33,298 nt of DNA from Methylomonas koyamae. Lineage in GTDB: Bacteria; Pseudomonadota; Gammaproteobacteria; Methylococcales; Methylomonadaceae. The translations under genes and the position numbers were made by a program. The DNA is taken from the NCBI RefSeq assembly GCF_001644025.1, contig NZ_LUUK01000053.1, forward strand, positions 1-33,298, read 5' to 3'. This document shows positions 25,080 to 32,477 of this stretch, one piece after another; within the stretch, counting starts at the first letter, position 1; each line of letters opens with the position of its first letter. Below the pieces are notes generated by a model, which was not told where the DNA came from, ran no database searches, and saw nothing but the letters and a program-made list of their open reading frames with translations.

Positions 25080-26489
25080 TCAGTCGCGGCCTTTCCCGCG
25101 ATAAGCGACCCAGCCCAGCAGAGCGGAACCGAACATCCAAAACGCCGCCGGTAGCGGTACCGGCGCGATGTAGCCGGCCAAATCGGCGGCCGAAGCCTTG
25201 TAGGCGTGCAGCACGCCCGGCAGCAGGCTGTATTCGTCGGTCAGACTGGCGGCACTACCATTTGAAGTCCACGCGCAACCGCTGGTTTCGCCCAGCGGGC
25301 ATTGAATCGAGCCGGCATAAGGATCGGCATCGCTAAACCGAAAGTACACGTCGAATTGCTGGCCGCTACCGTTTTGAGTGACGCTGTAGTCGTTGTCGGT
25401 GCCGGCTAACATTAGATAACTGCCGTCGGCCAATTTAGGTCCTATTGCCAGTCCTTCCCATTTCTCCGGCGACTTATTGCCCAACGCCGCCAGCGTGTTG
25501 GCGTCCAGGTCGATAATTTGCGCGGACTTGCTCACTTTGATATAGCCGACGCCGGAGTCCAGATCGATGTTGCTGACATCGGTCGCCCCGACCAGATCGA
25601 TCTTATAGACTTCCTTATCGGCGGTCGCCAAGTCGGCGCCGACTCCGACGCCGCGATTGTTGCGCTCCAACACGAAAAACTCGTGGTCGTTGATCGCCAC
25701 CAACGCCGATACGCCCTGGCCTTGGCCGGAACGCTTCATTTCGTAGGCATACTGCGCCACGGCGGCGCCGGTTTCGGTATCGAACTTGACAATGCGGTTA
25801 ACTTTGCCGCTACCGGCCCCTTCATCCAGCATCGCGCTTTGCAGGATCGCGTAGGCGTATTTGCCGTCCGGACTGATCGCCAAGCCTTCGAAACCGCGGT
25901 TGGTGCGCTTGCCGGCATCGTTACCGGTGTCGGCCGCGTAATTGGCCGTACCGCTGACGCTGTTACGCGGTACCAGATTCGCCGGCGTCGCATAGGTTTT
26001 CACCACGGCGCCGGTGTTGCGGTCGATTTCGTACAAGGACGGACCGTATTCGTCGGACACCAGCAAATTACCGCTGCGCGGATTGACCACCACACCTTCC
26101 GGATCGAAGGCGTTACCCAAGGTTCCGGTCGGATTGGGGGCAATGCCGTTCAGGGCCGCGCCGGACTTGGAAAACTTCAGCGTTTGCAGCAGCGTGAAAT
26201 TGGAAATCGCGCCGGTTTGGCTATCGATGTCCAAACTGAAGCGTTGCACGCGGGTCTCGTAATTCAACGAACCGCCGCCGGGACCGCGGTCGGACAAGCC
26301 CCACCACTCGTTACGGTTGGGATCGTAATAAATGTCGGAGAAAAAGCCGACCCGGCCGTCGTTGACCGACGTGCCGAAACTGTCGCCGGTCGCACCGGAA
26401 ATGGTCAATCCGTTGACGAAAACCGGTGTCGCTATAGCCGCATTGGCCAACAGCATCCCGGAGCAAAACAGGGTGGATGTTAAACGCAT
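25080..26489 (-). CDS. secreted phytase-like esterase with PEP-CTERM-type tail
   Basis: A 469-residue exported protein. The first 20 residues (MRLTSTLFCSGMLLANAAIA) are a signal peptide. The body matches the esterase-like/phytase-like beta-propeller family: FSDIYYDPNRNEWWGLSDRG, NAFDPEGVVVNPRSGNLLVSDEY, NRGFEGLAISPDGKYAYAIL, and WEGLAIGPKLADGSYLMLAGTDND. The C-terminus reads VPLPAAFWMFGSALLGWVAY then RGKGRD: a PEP-CTERM-variant (VPLPA) sorting signal, hydrophobic helix and basic end, typical of exosortase substrates. No exosortase gene is in the window. The substrate is unknown, and family members are annotated as esterases on weak grounds. The gene stands alone between carbonic anhydrase (convergent) and the YjdM-like gene. 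Confidence 0.88.
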   Translation of the reverse strand: MRLTSTLFCSGMLLANAAIATPVFVNGLTISGATGDSFGTSVNDGRVGFFSDIYYDPNRNEWWGLSDRGPGGGSLNYETRVQRFSLDIDSQTGAISNFTLLQTLKFSKSGAALNGIAPNPTGTLGNAFDPEGVVVNPRSGNLLVSDEYGPSLYEIDRNTGAVVKTYATPANLVPRNSVSGTANYAADTGNDAGKRTNRGFEGLAISPDGKYAYAILQSAMLDEGAGSGKVNRIVKFDTETGAAVAQYAYEMKRSGQGQGVSALVAINDHEFFVLERNNRGVGVGADLATADKEVYKIDLVGATDVSNIDLDSGVGYIKVSKSAQIIDLDANTLAALGNKSPEKWEGLAIGPKLADGSYLMLAGTDNDYSVTQNGSGQQFDVYFRFSDADPYAGSIQCPLGETSGCAWTSNGSAASLTDEYSLLPGVLHAYKASAADLAGYIAPVPLPAAFWMFGSALLGWVAYRGKGRD

Positions 26490-26609
26490 GAAGGATGTCT
26501 CGAATCATGGGATGGAAAAGCCCCGATTCTATCCAGCGTTTATGACAGCAACGTTGCAAAAAACCGTCGCTCGGCCTTAGTGGTCGGCCGTCCGGCCGAC
26601 GGCGTTTGT

Positions 26610-26951
26610 TCAAGCCTTTTTAACGAATTCCGACTTCAAACCCATCGCGCCGATACCGTCGATCTTGCAGTCGATATCGTGGTCTCCGTCCACCAAACGG
26701 ATGTTCCTAACTTTGGTCCCGACCTTGACGACAGCCGACGAACCCTTGACTTTCAGATCCTTAATCACGGTCACGCTGTCGCCGTCCTGAAGCACGTTGC
26801 CGTAGGCATCGGTCACGACCTTGGCCGCTTCGCCGGCGTCGGTGTCGGCTTGCTTCGCCCATTCGTGTCCGCACTCGGGACAAACATAACTTTCGCCGTC
26901 TTCGTAGGTGAACTCCGATTGGCATTGGGGACAGTTGGGCAGTTGAGTCAT
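26610..26951 (-). CDS. yjdM: YjdM/PhnA-family zinc-ribbon protein
   Basis: A 113-residue protein. An N-terminal zinc ribbon has [25 protein letters not shown] (two CxxC pairs) at about residues 7-31. The C-terminal domain [23 protein letters not shown] and [24 protein letters not shown] is the conserved PhnA/YjdM barrel. E. coli YjdM (PhnA) was named from the phosphonate region, but this family is not shown to cleave phosphonates and its role is unclear; true phosphonoacetate hydrolase is a different protein. The ATG with complement at 26949-26951 has GGAG upstream. A longer in-frame version is less likely because it lacks a ribosome site. Confidence 0.92.
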   Translation of the reverse strand: MTQLPNCPQCQSEFTYEDGESYVCPECGHEWAKQADTDAGEAAKVVTDAYGNVLQDGDSVTVIKDLKVKGSSAVVKVGTKVRNIRLVDGDHDIDCKIDGIGAMGLKSEFVKKA

Positions 26952-27044
26952 ATCGAGCTCCAGGCTTGGTTTTAAAAAACCTGCCAATGTACAGCGCAAC
27001 TGGCGAAAAAGTCAAAGCGCTTGGACGCGACCACCCGGTAAAAA

Positions 27045-28520
27045 TCAGCTGCTGCGAGGGATTTGTATGACTTGGCCGGCACGCAGATTGCCGTCGTTCA
27101 TTGCGTTGGCATCGCGGATCGCCCGCATCGAAACGCCGTATTGTTGGGCGATTTCCGATAAAGTCTCACCGCGCCCGATCACGTGTTGGTTGGCCGACGG
27201 CGCCGCGACCACAACGGTTTCGCTAACTGCCGACGGCGTCGGCTCCGGTTTGACGGCCACCACCGGCTCGGTTTTTTCGATCGCGGCCAGACGGTTGCCG
27301 CCGCCGGCTTTATACAACTGCGCCATCAGCGTGCCGGCCGGCGCGTATTGCCGGAAATGCGCCATGATGCCGCCGAACACCGCCGAGGCCATCTGTTGCT
27401 GATAGCCGGCGCTGTTCAGTCGGCGCTCTTCGTCCGGGTTGGAAATAAACGCCGTTTCCACCAAAATCGACGGAATCGGCGACTTCAACACAACGAAACC
27501 GGCTTTTTGGACGTTGCTGCGATGTAAATGTCCCACCGACTTGACGTTTTTCAGGACCTTATTGCCGATGTGCAGGCTGGCATCCTTGGCCGCCTTTTGC
27601 GAGAGATCCATCAATACCGAAGCCAAGGCCTCATCGCGACCGTCACCGCCCCCAACTTTATCCGCCGCGTTTTCGCTGTCCGCCAAAAACCGGGCCACCG
27701 CGCTGGACGCACCGTTATTCGACAGGGTATAGACCGAAGCGCCGTGGGCGGACGGATCGTCGAACGCATCTGCATGAATGGACACGAACAAATCCGCCTT
27801 GGCGTCTTGGGCGATGCGCACCCGCTCGCGTAGCTTGACGAAATAGTCGCCGTTCCGAATCATCACGGCTTTCATGCCCGGTTGGCGATTGATGGAAGCC
27901 GCCAATCGTTTGGCGATAGCCAGTACCACGTCTTTTTCTTGCGTGCCGTTGTTACCCTGAGCGCCGACGTCCTTACCACCGTGACCGGCGTCGATGGCGA
28001 CGACAATGTCCCGGCCCTTGGCCTTAACGGCGGATTTCAATACCGCCGGCTTTAACTCCGGCTTCGCAACCGGCTCTTGGGCAAGCGCGGCTTTTTCCAA
28101 CTTAGCGACTTCCGGCTTAACCAGCGGTTTCAGTGCCGCTACCGGCTCGTCCTTGGGCGTTAATTGAATTTGCAAGGCGTTACCGGATAGCGCGGCCTTG
28201 ACATCGGCGTCGCTTTTGAGTTCGACGACGACTCGCACATCGTTGCCGTTGTGCATGCCGCTACGGACATTCAGAAACAAGGGATGATCGGCGGGCGGCT
28301 GCGCGGGTGGCGCGGCGAATTTGGCGTCGACGAAATCGACGACCAAACGGCTAGGACTTTTCAACACGAATGCGTGGTGTTTGACCGGACCCGGCAACGC
28401 GAACGACACTTGCGACGCGGCTCCGTACTGGATACCGGCCAGTTCGGCCTGAGCCGCCAAAACGGCATGAGCGGCGGTAGACAAGACCACCGTCCAGAAA
28501 ATTCGAGACATTCGCTGCAT
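27045..28520 (-). CDS. N-acetylmuramoyl-L-alanine amidase (AmiC/AmiB type) with LysM
   Basis: A 491-residue periplasmic cell-wall hydrolase that cuts the amide between MurNAc and the stem peptide during daughter-cell separation. Layout: signal peptide (about 1-22), AMIN domain (about 25-125; VKHHAFVLKSPSRLVVDFVDAKF), an Ala/Lys/Pro linker, the Amidase_3 zinc domain (about 170-390), and a C-terminal LysM domain (VIGRGETLSEIAQQYGVSMR) of about 45 residues. Zinc residues appear in DAGHGGKDVGA (His), TQEKDVV (Glu) and SIHADAF (His); the catalytic Glu is in ILVETAFISN. LysM replaces the two or more copies seen in E. coli AmiB. It is the last gene of nnr-tsaE-amiC, the order conserved in gammaproteobacteria, but mutL does not follow. 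Confidence 0.94.
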   Translation of the reverse strand: MQRMSRIFWTVVLSTAAHAVLAAQAELAGIQYGAASQVSFALPGPVKHHAFVLKSPSRLVVDFVDAKFAAPPAQPPADHPLFLNVRSGMHNGNDVRVVVELKSDADVKAALSGNALQIQLTPKDEPVAALKPLVKPEVAKLEKAALAQEPVAKPELKPAVLKSAVKAKGRDIVVAIDAGHGGKDVGAQGNNGTQEKDVVLAIAKRLAASINRQPGMKAVMIRNGDYFVKLRERVRIAQDAKADLFVSIHADAFDDPSAHGASVYTLSNNGASSAVARFLADSENAADKVGGGDGRDEALASVLMDLSQKAAKDASLHIGNKVLKNVKSVGHLHRSNVQKAGFVVLKSPIPSILVETAFISNPDEERRLNSAGYQQQMASAVFGGIMAHFRQYAPAGTLMAQLYKAGGGNRLAAIEKTEPVVAVKPEPTPSAVSETVVVAAPSANQHVIGRGETLSEIAQQYGVSMRAIRDANAMNDGNLRAGQVIQIPRSS

Positions 28521-28554
28521 AGCCGTTAGCCCAAAAGTGACAATTCCGTTGAGA

Positions 28555-29028
28555 TTATAGCAATAGGTCTTTGTTTTTCCAGTGTAGTTTTATCGAATTT
28601 TCCCAATCGCCACGTAAGTGATTGATTTGAACCGCGCGATGCTCGCCAACGTAATTCAGGGTCAATTCCAGGTCGGCCGCCGGCAGTTGTCCCATCCCCA
28701 TCTCCGGCCATTCGATACAACACCAAGCCCGCTCGCCCAGATAGTCGGCCATCCCTATCCATTCCAATTCCTCGGGATCTTTCAGCCGATACAAATCAAA
28801 ATGAAACAAGGCGCGGCCGTTCAAGCGGTATTCCTCGACCAAACTGAAAGTCGGACTTTTGACGGTTCCGCCATAGCCGGCCGCGCGCAACGCGCCGCGG
28901 ATCAGCGTGGTTTTGCCCGCCCCCAGATCGCCGTTCAAAAACATCAGGCATTTGTCCGGCATTGCTTGCCACAACGCCGCGCCGAAGGCCTCGGTTTCCG
29001 AAGCGTCGATCAATTCGATTTCGATCAA
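28555..29028 (-). CDS. tsaE: tRNA t6A37 biosynthesis ATPase TsaE
   Basis: A 157-residue P-loop ATPase required with TsaB, TsaC and TsaD for threonylcarbamoylation of A37 in ANN-reading tRNAs. The Walker A motif is in NGDLGAGKTTLIRG (about residues 33-46). The family's SPTFSLVEEYRL and HFDLYRLKDPEELEWIG are both present, as is the final CIEWPEMG. Length is normal (153 in E. coli). It overlaps the nnr gene by four bases (ATGA) and is followed by amiC after 34 bases. With tcdA near 1.2 kb, the window encodes two enzymes of the same t6A/ct6A tRNA modification line. Confidence 0.95.
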   Translation of the reverse strand: MIEIELIDASETEAFGAALWQAMPDKCLMFLNGDLGAGKTTLIRGALRAAGYGGTVKSPTFSLVEEYRLNGRALFHFDLYRLKDPEELEWIGMADYLGERAWCCIEWPEMGMGQLPAADLELTLNYVGEHRAVQINHLRGDWENSIKLHWKNKDLLL

Positions 29029-30479
29029 TTGAGTAACTCTCTGATTTCCGCCGGCAAATCGCCGGCCAACAAGCCGCGCTCACCGTGACGCAAGGCCAGG
29101 CGATCGGCGGCTTCGCCGTGTACGTAAACACCCAGTCTGGCCGCTTCCAGCGCCGACCAGCCCTGCGCCAGTAATCCTCCCAACAGTCCGGCGAGGACAT
29201 CGCCCATGCCGCCGCTAGCCATGCCGGGATTGCCGGTGGACGACACGTAGATGCGCTCGCCATCGCCGACCAGGCTACCCGCGCCTTTCAGTACGCAAAC
29301 GCCGCCGTAGCGCTGTTGCAAGCTCACTAACGCCGCAAACCGGTCGGCACCGACTTGGCCGGTCGTCGAACCCAACAATCGAGCGGCTTCGCCGGGATGC
29401 GGCGTTAAAATCCAATGATCGCGGCGTTCGGACCTCGACGCCAACAGGTTCAAGGCATCGGCATCCACCACGCAGGGCTTGCCGGACGCCAGTACCGCCG
29501 CGAACATCGTCCGTGCCCAGGCGTCTTGCCCCAAACCCGGACCGACAACGACGACGCTGGCCTTGTCCAACAGACTTGCCAAATCCGCGGAGGATTCGAC
29601 GCCGTGGCACATCAATTCCGGCCGGCCAAGATTCAGGACGGCGCTATGCACGGCTCGCGTCGCGATGCTGACTAAGCCGGCACCAGTGCGCAACGCGGCT
29701 TCGCCGGCCAATCGAATCGCGCCGCTATAACCCAGATTGCCGCCAACCGCCAATACATGGCCGCAGTGGCCTTTATGCGCGACGCGCGGGCGAGGCGACG
29801 GCGGGGTTTTGGTCAGTCGGTAAATCGAACCGGCACCCGCCAATACTTCGCTGGGCAAGGCCAGGCTATCGCACAGGACTTCGCCGCAATAGTCGGCCGC
29901 AAAACCGGTCAACAAGCCGCGTTTCAGCCCGATAAAGGTCACGGTCAAATCGGCGGCCACCGCACAGCCCAAGACATTGCCGGTATCCGCGTCCAATCCG
30001 GACGGTACATCGAGAGCGACTACCGGCGCGGCGGATGCGTTGATCGCGGCGATTGCCGACGCGTAAGGCTCGGATACCGGCCGGCTCAAGCCGATGCCGA
30101 GTAGTGCGTCGACGACCACGCTGTCGCCGGGCAGACTGTCGCCCAACGCTTCGACCCGGCCGCCGGCCTGAAAATAACGCTCGGCGGCGTCGGCGGCATC
30201 CACCGGCAAGCGGGCAGAATCGGATAGTGCATGCACGTCGACGCGATAACCGGCCAGCAAGGCTAAGCGCGCCACGACATAGCCGTCGCCGGCATTATTG
30301 CCGGCACCGCAAATCACCGTCAGGCGCCGACGTTCCGGCCAGTGGCGCCGGATTTGTTCGAACGCGGCCGCCCCAGCCCTGGCCATCATGACCGCACCGG
30401 CGATGCCGTGTTCGGCCATCGCTCGCCGCTCGGCTTCGCGGATTTCGGCAACGCTGTAGAGTTGGTCGGCTGAGGGCAT
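29025..30479 (-). CDS. nnr: bifunctional NAD(P)H-hydrate epimerase / ADP-dependent dehydratase
   Basis: A 484-residue metabolite-repair enzyme. The N-terminal YjeF domain (about 1-215) epimerises NAD(P)HX: CGAGNNAGDGYVVARLALLAGY and VDALLGIGLSRPVSEPYA are its marks. The C-terminal ribokinase-like domain (about 225-484) dehydrates the S-epimer using ADP: GHCGHVLAVGGNLGYSGA, VVVGPGLGQDAW, ILTPHPGEAARLLG, and GNPGMASGGMGDVLAGLLGG with the catalytic Asp. Length fits E. coli Nnr (515). It is divergent from queG, 49 bases away, and coupled to tsaE. This order is conserved in gammaproteobacteria. Confidence 0.95.
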   Translation of the reverse strand: MPSADQLYSVAEIREAERRAMAEHGIAGAVMMARAGAAAFEQIRRHWPERRRLTVICGAGNNAGDGYVVARLALLAGYRVDVHALSDSARLPVDAADAAERYFQAGGRVEALGDSLPGDSVVVDALLGIGLSRPVSEPYASAIAAINASAAPVVALDVPSGLDADTGNVLGCAVAADLTVTFIGLKRGLLTGFAADYCGEVLCDSLALPSEVLAGAGSIYRLTKTPPSPRPRVAHKGHCGHVLAVGGNLGYSGAIRLAGEAALRTGAGLVSIATRAVHSAVLNLGRPELMCHGVESSADLASLLDKASVVVVGPGLGQDAWARTMFAAVLASGKPCVVDADALNLLASRSERRDHWILTPHPGEAARLLGSTTGQVGADRFAALVSLQQRYGGVCVLKGAGSLVGDGERIYVSSTGNPGMASGGMGDVLAGLLGGLLAQGWSALEAARLGVYVHGEAADRLALRHGERGLLAGDLPAEIRELLN

Positions 30480-30528
30480 GGGCTTGTGTAAAATGGCGCA
30501 GTAAACCCATTATATTTTCCAGCCCACC

Positions 30529-31605
30529 ATGCCCCCAAGTCATTTCGTCGCCACCGAAGAATTCGTTGCCAACATTCGGGCCTGGGCCCTGGACTTGGGC
30601 TTTCAACAACTCGGCATCAGCGATACCGATCTGACCAGCGCCGAAGGCCACTTGCAGCGTTGGCTGGCGGACGGGATGCACGGCGAGATGCACTATATGG
30701 CGGCGCATGGCCTTAAACGCAGCCGGCCGGCCGACTTGCAGCCGGGCACGCTCAGCATCATTTCGGCGCGGATGGATTATCTACCGGAGCATCGGAGCAG
30801 CATGGCCGAGCGGCTGAACGATCCGGCCACCGCCTTCGTGTCGCGCTACGCCCTGGGCCGCGACTATCACAAACTGTTACGTAGCCGTCTGCAAAAACTG
30901 GCCGACAAAATCGCCGCCGAGATTGGCCCATTCGGCTACCGGGTGTTCGTCGACAGCGCACCGGTGCTGGAAAAAGCCATCGCCGAGAAAGCCGGGCTAG
31001 GCTGGATAGGCAAGCACAGCAATTTAATCAACCGCCGAGCCGGCTCCTGGTTTTTCCTCGGCGAAATCTATACCGATCTGGCCCTGCCGGCCGACACGCC
31101 GGTCGCTTCGCATTGCGGCACTTGCCGAGCCTGCCTGGACATCTGCCCGACCCAGGCCATCGTCGCGCCTTACCGAGTCGATGCCCGGCGTTGCGTGTCT
31201 TATTTAACGATCGAGTTGCACGGCAGCATTCCCGAGGAACTGCGACCGCTGCTCGGCAACCGGATTTACGGCTGCGACGACTGCCAATTGATTTGCCCGT
31301 GGAATCGCTACGCCACACTCAGCGGCGAAGCGGACTTTCAACCGCGCCACCGCTTGGACCGCGCCACGCTGATCGAACTATTCGGCTGGAGCGAAACCGA
31401 ATTCCTGCAACGCACCGAAGGCTCGGCGATCCGCCGCATCGGCCACGCGCGCTGGCTACGCAATATCGCCGTCGCGCTGGGCAACGCCAGAGCCGACCAA
31501 GCGATTCGCGCGGCGTTGGCCGGCCGGCTGGACCACGATTCAGAGCTGGTCAGGGAACACGTGGTTTGGGCGTTGCGGCGGCAGACCACGGAAGCCGAAA
31601 CTTGA
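30529..31605 (+). CDS. queG: epoxyqueuosine reductase
   Basis: A 358-residue cobalamin- and Fe-S-dependent enzyme that reduces epoxyqueuosine to queuosine in tRNA, the last pathway step. The proton donor Asp142 is in FVDSAPVLEK (E. coli Asp134). Two [4Fe-4S] clusters are indicated by CGTCRACLDICPT (residues 196-208) and CDDCQLICPWN (249-259), plus Cys222 in RRCVSYL. The C-terminal HEAT-like helices (GHARWLRNIAVALGNAR, LVREHVVWALRR) are present. Length is slightly below the E. coli protein (379). The ATG at 30529 lies 49 bases from the divergent nnr start. The weak ribosome site leaves a small doubt about the start. Confidence 0.95.
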   Translation: MPPSHFVATEEFVANIRAWALDLGFQQLGISDTDLTSAEGHLQRWLADGMHGEMHYMAAHGLKRSRPADLQPGTLSIISARMDYLPEHRSSMAERLNDPATAFVSRYALGRDYHKLLRSRLQKLADKIAAEIGPFGYRVFVDSAPVLEKAIAEKAGLGWIGKHSNLINRRAGSWFFLGEIYTDLALPADTPVASHCGTCRACLDICPTQAIVAPYRVDARRCVSYLTIELHGSIPEELRPLLGNRIYGCDDCQLICPWNRYATLSGEADFQPRHRLDRATLIELFGWSETEFLQRTEGSAIRRIGHARWLRNIAVALGNARADQAIRAALAGRLDHDSELVREHVVWALRRQTTEAET

Positions 31606-31658
31606 GCCACGGCTGAAACTTGCGGTAAAGTACCTGCCTATCCTTTCCGGAGGCCAGC

Positions 31659-32162
31659 ATGTCGATTCCGGCCCTCGCCAACACTCAATTCCCCGACTAT
31701 TCCGGTTCGGCGAAGAGCGGTTCCGCCGCCGCGCGGCAAGACTCGACCAAAACCCAGCAAACCGGGGCCAGCGCCCAGCTCAGCGACGAACAACTCGCGC
31801 AAGTTCAAAAACTGAAAACCCGCGACCGGGAAGTCCGCGCGCACGAGCAAGCCCATCTGAGTGCCGCCGGCGGCCTGGCAACCGGCGGCGCCCACTTTCA
31901 GTACGTCACCGGCCCGGACGGGGTGCGCTACGCGACCGGCGGCGACGTCGGCATCGACACGTCGGAAGTCAGCGGCAATCCGCAAGCCACGTTGGCCAAG
32001 GCCGATACGATACGCCGGGCCGCCTTGGCGCCTGCCCAACCGTCAGGCCAGGATTTGAGCGTGGCCGGGCAAGCCAGCGCGATGGCGGCCAAAGCGCGCG
32101 CCGAATTGCTAAAAAGCCAACAAGCGCCAAACTCCGGCCAGCACCTGAATGTGCGGGCCTGA
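31659..32162 (+). CDS. SprA-related putative metalloprotease-like protein
   Basis: A 167-residue protein with a conserved core: LKTRDREVRAHEQAHLSAAG, then GGAHFQYVTGPDGVRYATGG and VGIDTSEVSGNPQATLAKA, ending in QDLSVAGQASAMAAKARAEL. This is the SprA-related family, whose HExxH-like HEQAH (residues about 62-66) resembles a zinc-protease motif; enzymatic activity has not been established as far as I know. The first 45 residues are low-complexity Ser/Ala/Gln and probably disordered. No signal peptide is seen. The ATG follows CCGGAGGCCAGC, a strong ribosome site. It converges with the PilZ gene, which ends immediately after it. Confidence 0.83.
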   Translation: MSIPALANTQFPDYSGSAKSGSAAARQDSTKTQQTGASAQLSDEQLAQVQKLKTRDREVRAHEQAHLSAAGGLATGGAHFQYVTGPDGVRYATGGDVGIDTSEVSGNPQATLAKADTIRRAALAPAQPSGQDLSVAGQASAMAAKARAELLKSQQAPNSGQHLNVRA

Positions 32163-32432
32163 TCAGTCGGCGCCGAACTCGACCGCAAAACCGCCGTTCG
32201 GATCGATCCTGACCACCCTGGCCATCTGCACCGGCGCGTCGTCGAACTCGGTGGTCTGGACTTCGACGACCGCCCCCATTGGCGGGATCAATTCTACCGG
32301 ACAGAACAAATACAACCCGGTTTCGGAGAAATCCCGCATGTCGAGGATTTGCGTCTCGGTCGAAACCGGAACCGTCACCCGGATCTTAGCCCGGTGTTTC
32401 AGACGCGGATGTCTGCGCTTGTTATCTACCAC
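32163..32432 (-). CDS. PilZ-domain protein
   Basis: An 89-residue single PilZ domain, a likely cyclic-di-GMP receptor. The RxxxR-type motif is RRHPRLKHRAKIRV near residues 6-19. The second motif (D/NxSxxG) appears as DFSETGLYLF at about 34-43. Both c-di-GMP contact motifs are present, so ligand binding is plausible. No other domain is fused. The GTG start (complement at 32430-32432) is supported by GGGAG five bases upstream. It is next to, and co-directional with, the CcdA-like membrane gene, with 45 bases between. The target pathway is unknown. Confidence 0.87.
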   Translation of the reverse strand: MVDNKRRHPRLKHRAKIRVTVPVSTETQILDMRDFSETGLYLFCPVELIPPMGAVVEVQTTEFDDAPVQMARVVRIDPNGGFAVEFGAD

Positions 32433-32477
32433 GAATACTCCCGACTCTCTCCAAGTTCCAATGCGCGCAGCCGGTCC

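Noticed and set aside
25518-26483. 321-codon open frame opposite the phytase-like esterase gene
   Set aside because: Shadow of the real gene, which has signal peptide, family motifs and sorting tail.
26610-26951. Phosphonoacetate hydrolase (from the historical name PhnA)
   Set aside because: The protein is the small zinc-ribbon YjdM family, not the metallohydrolase; no phosphonate genes are adjacent.
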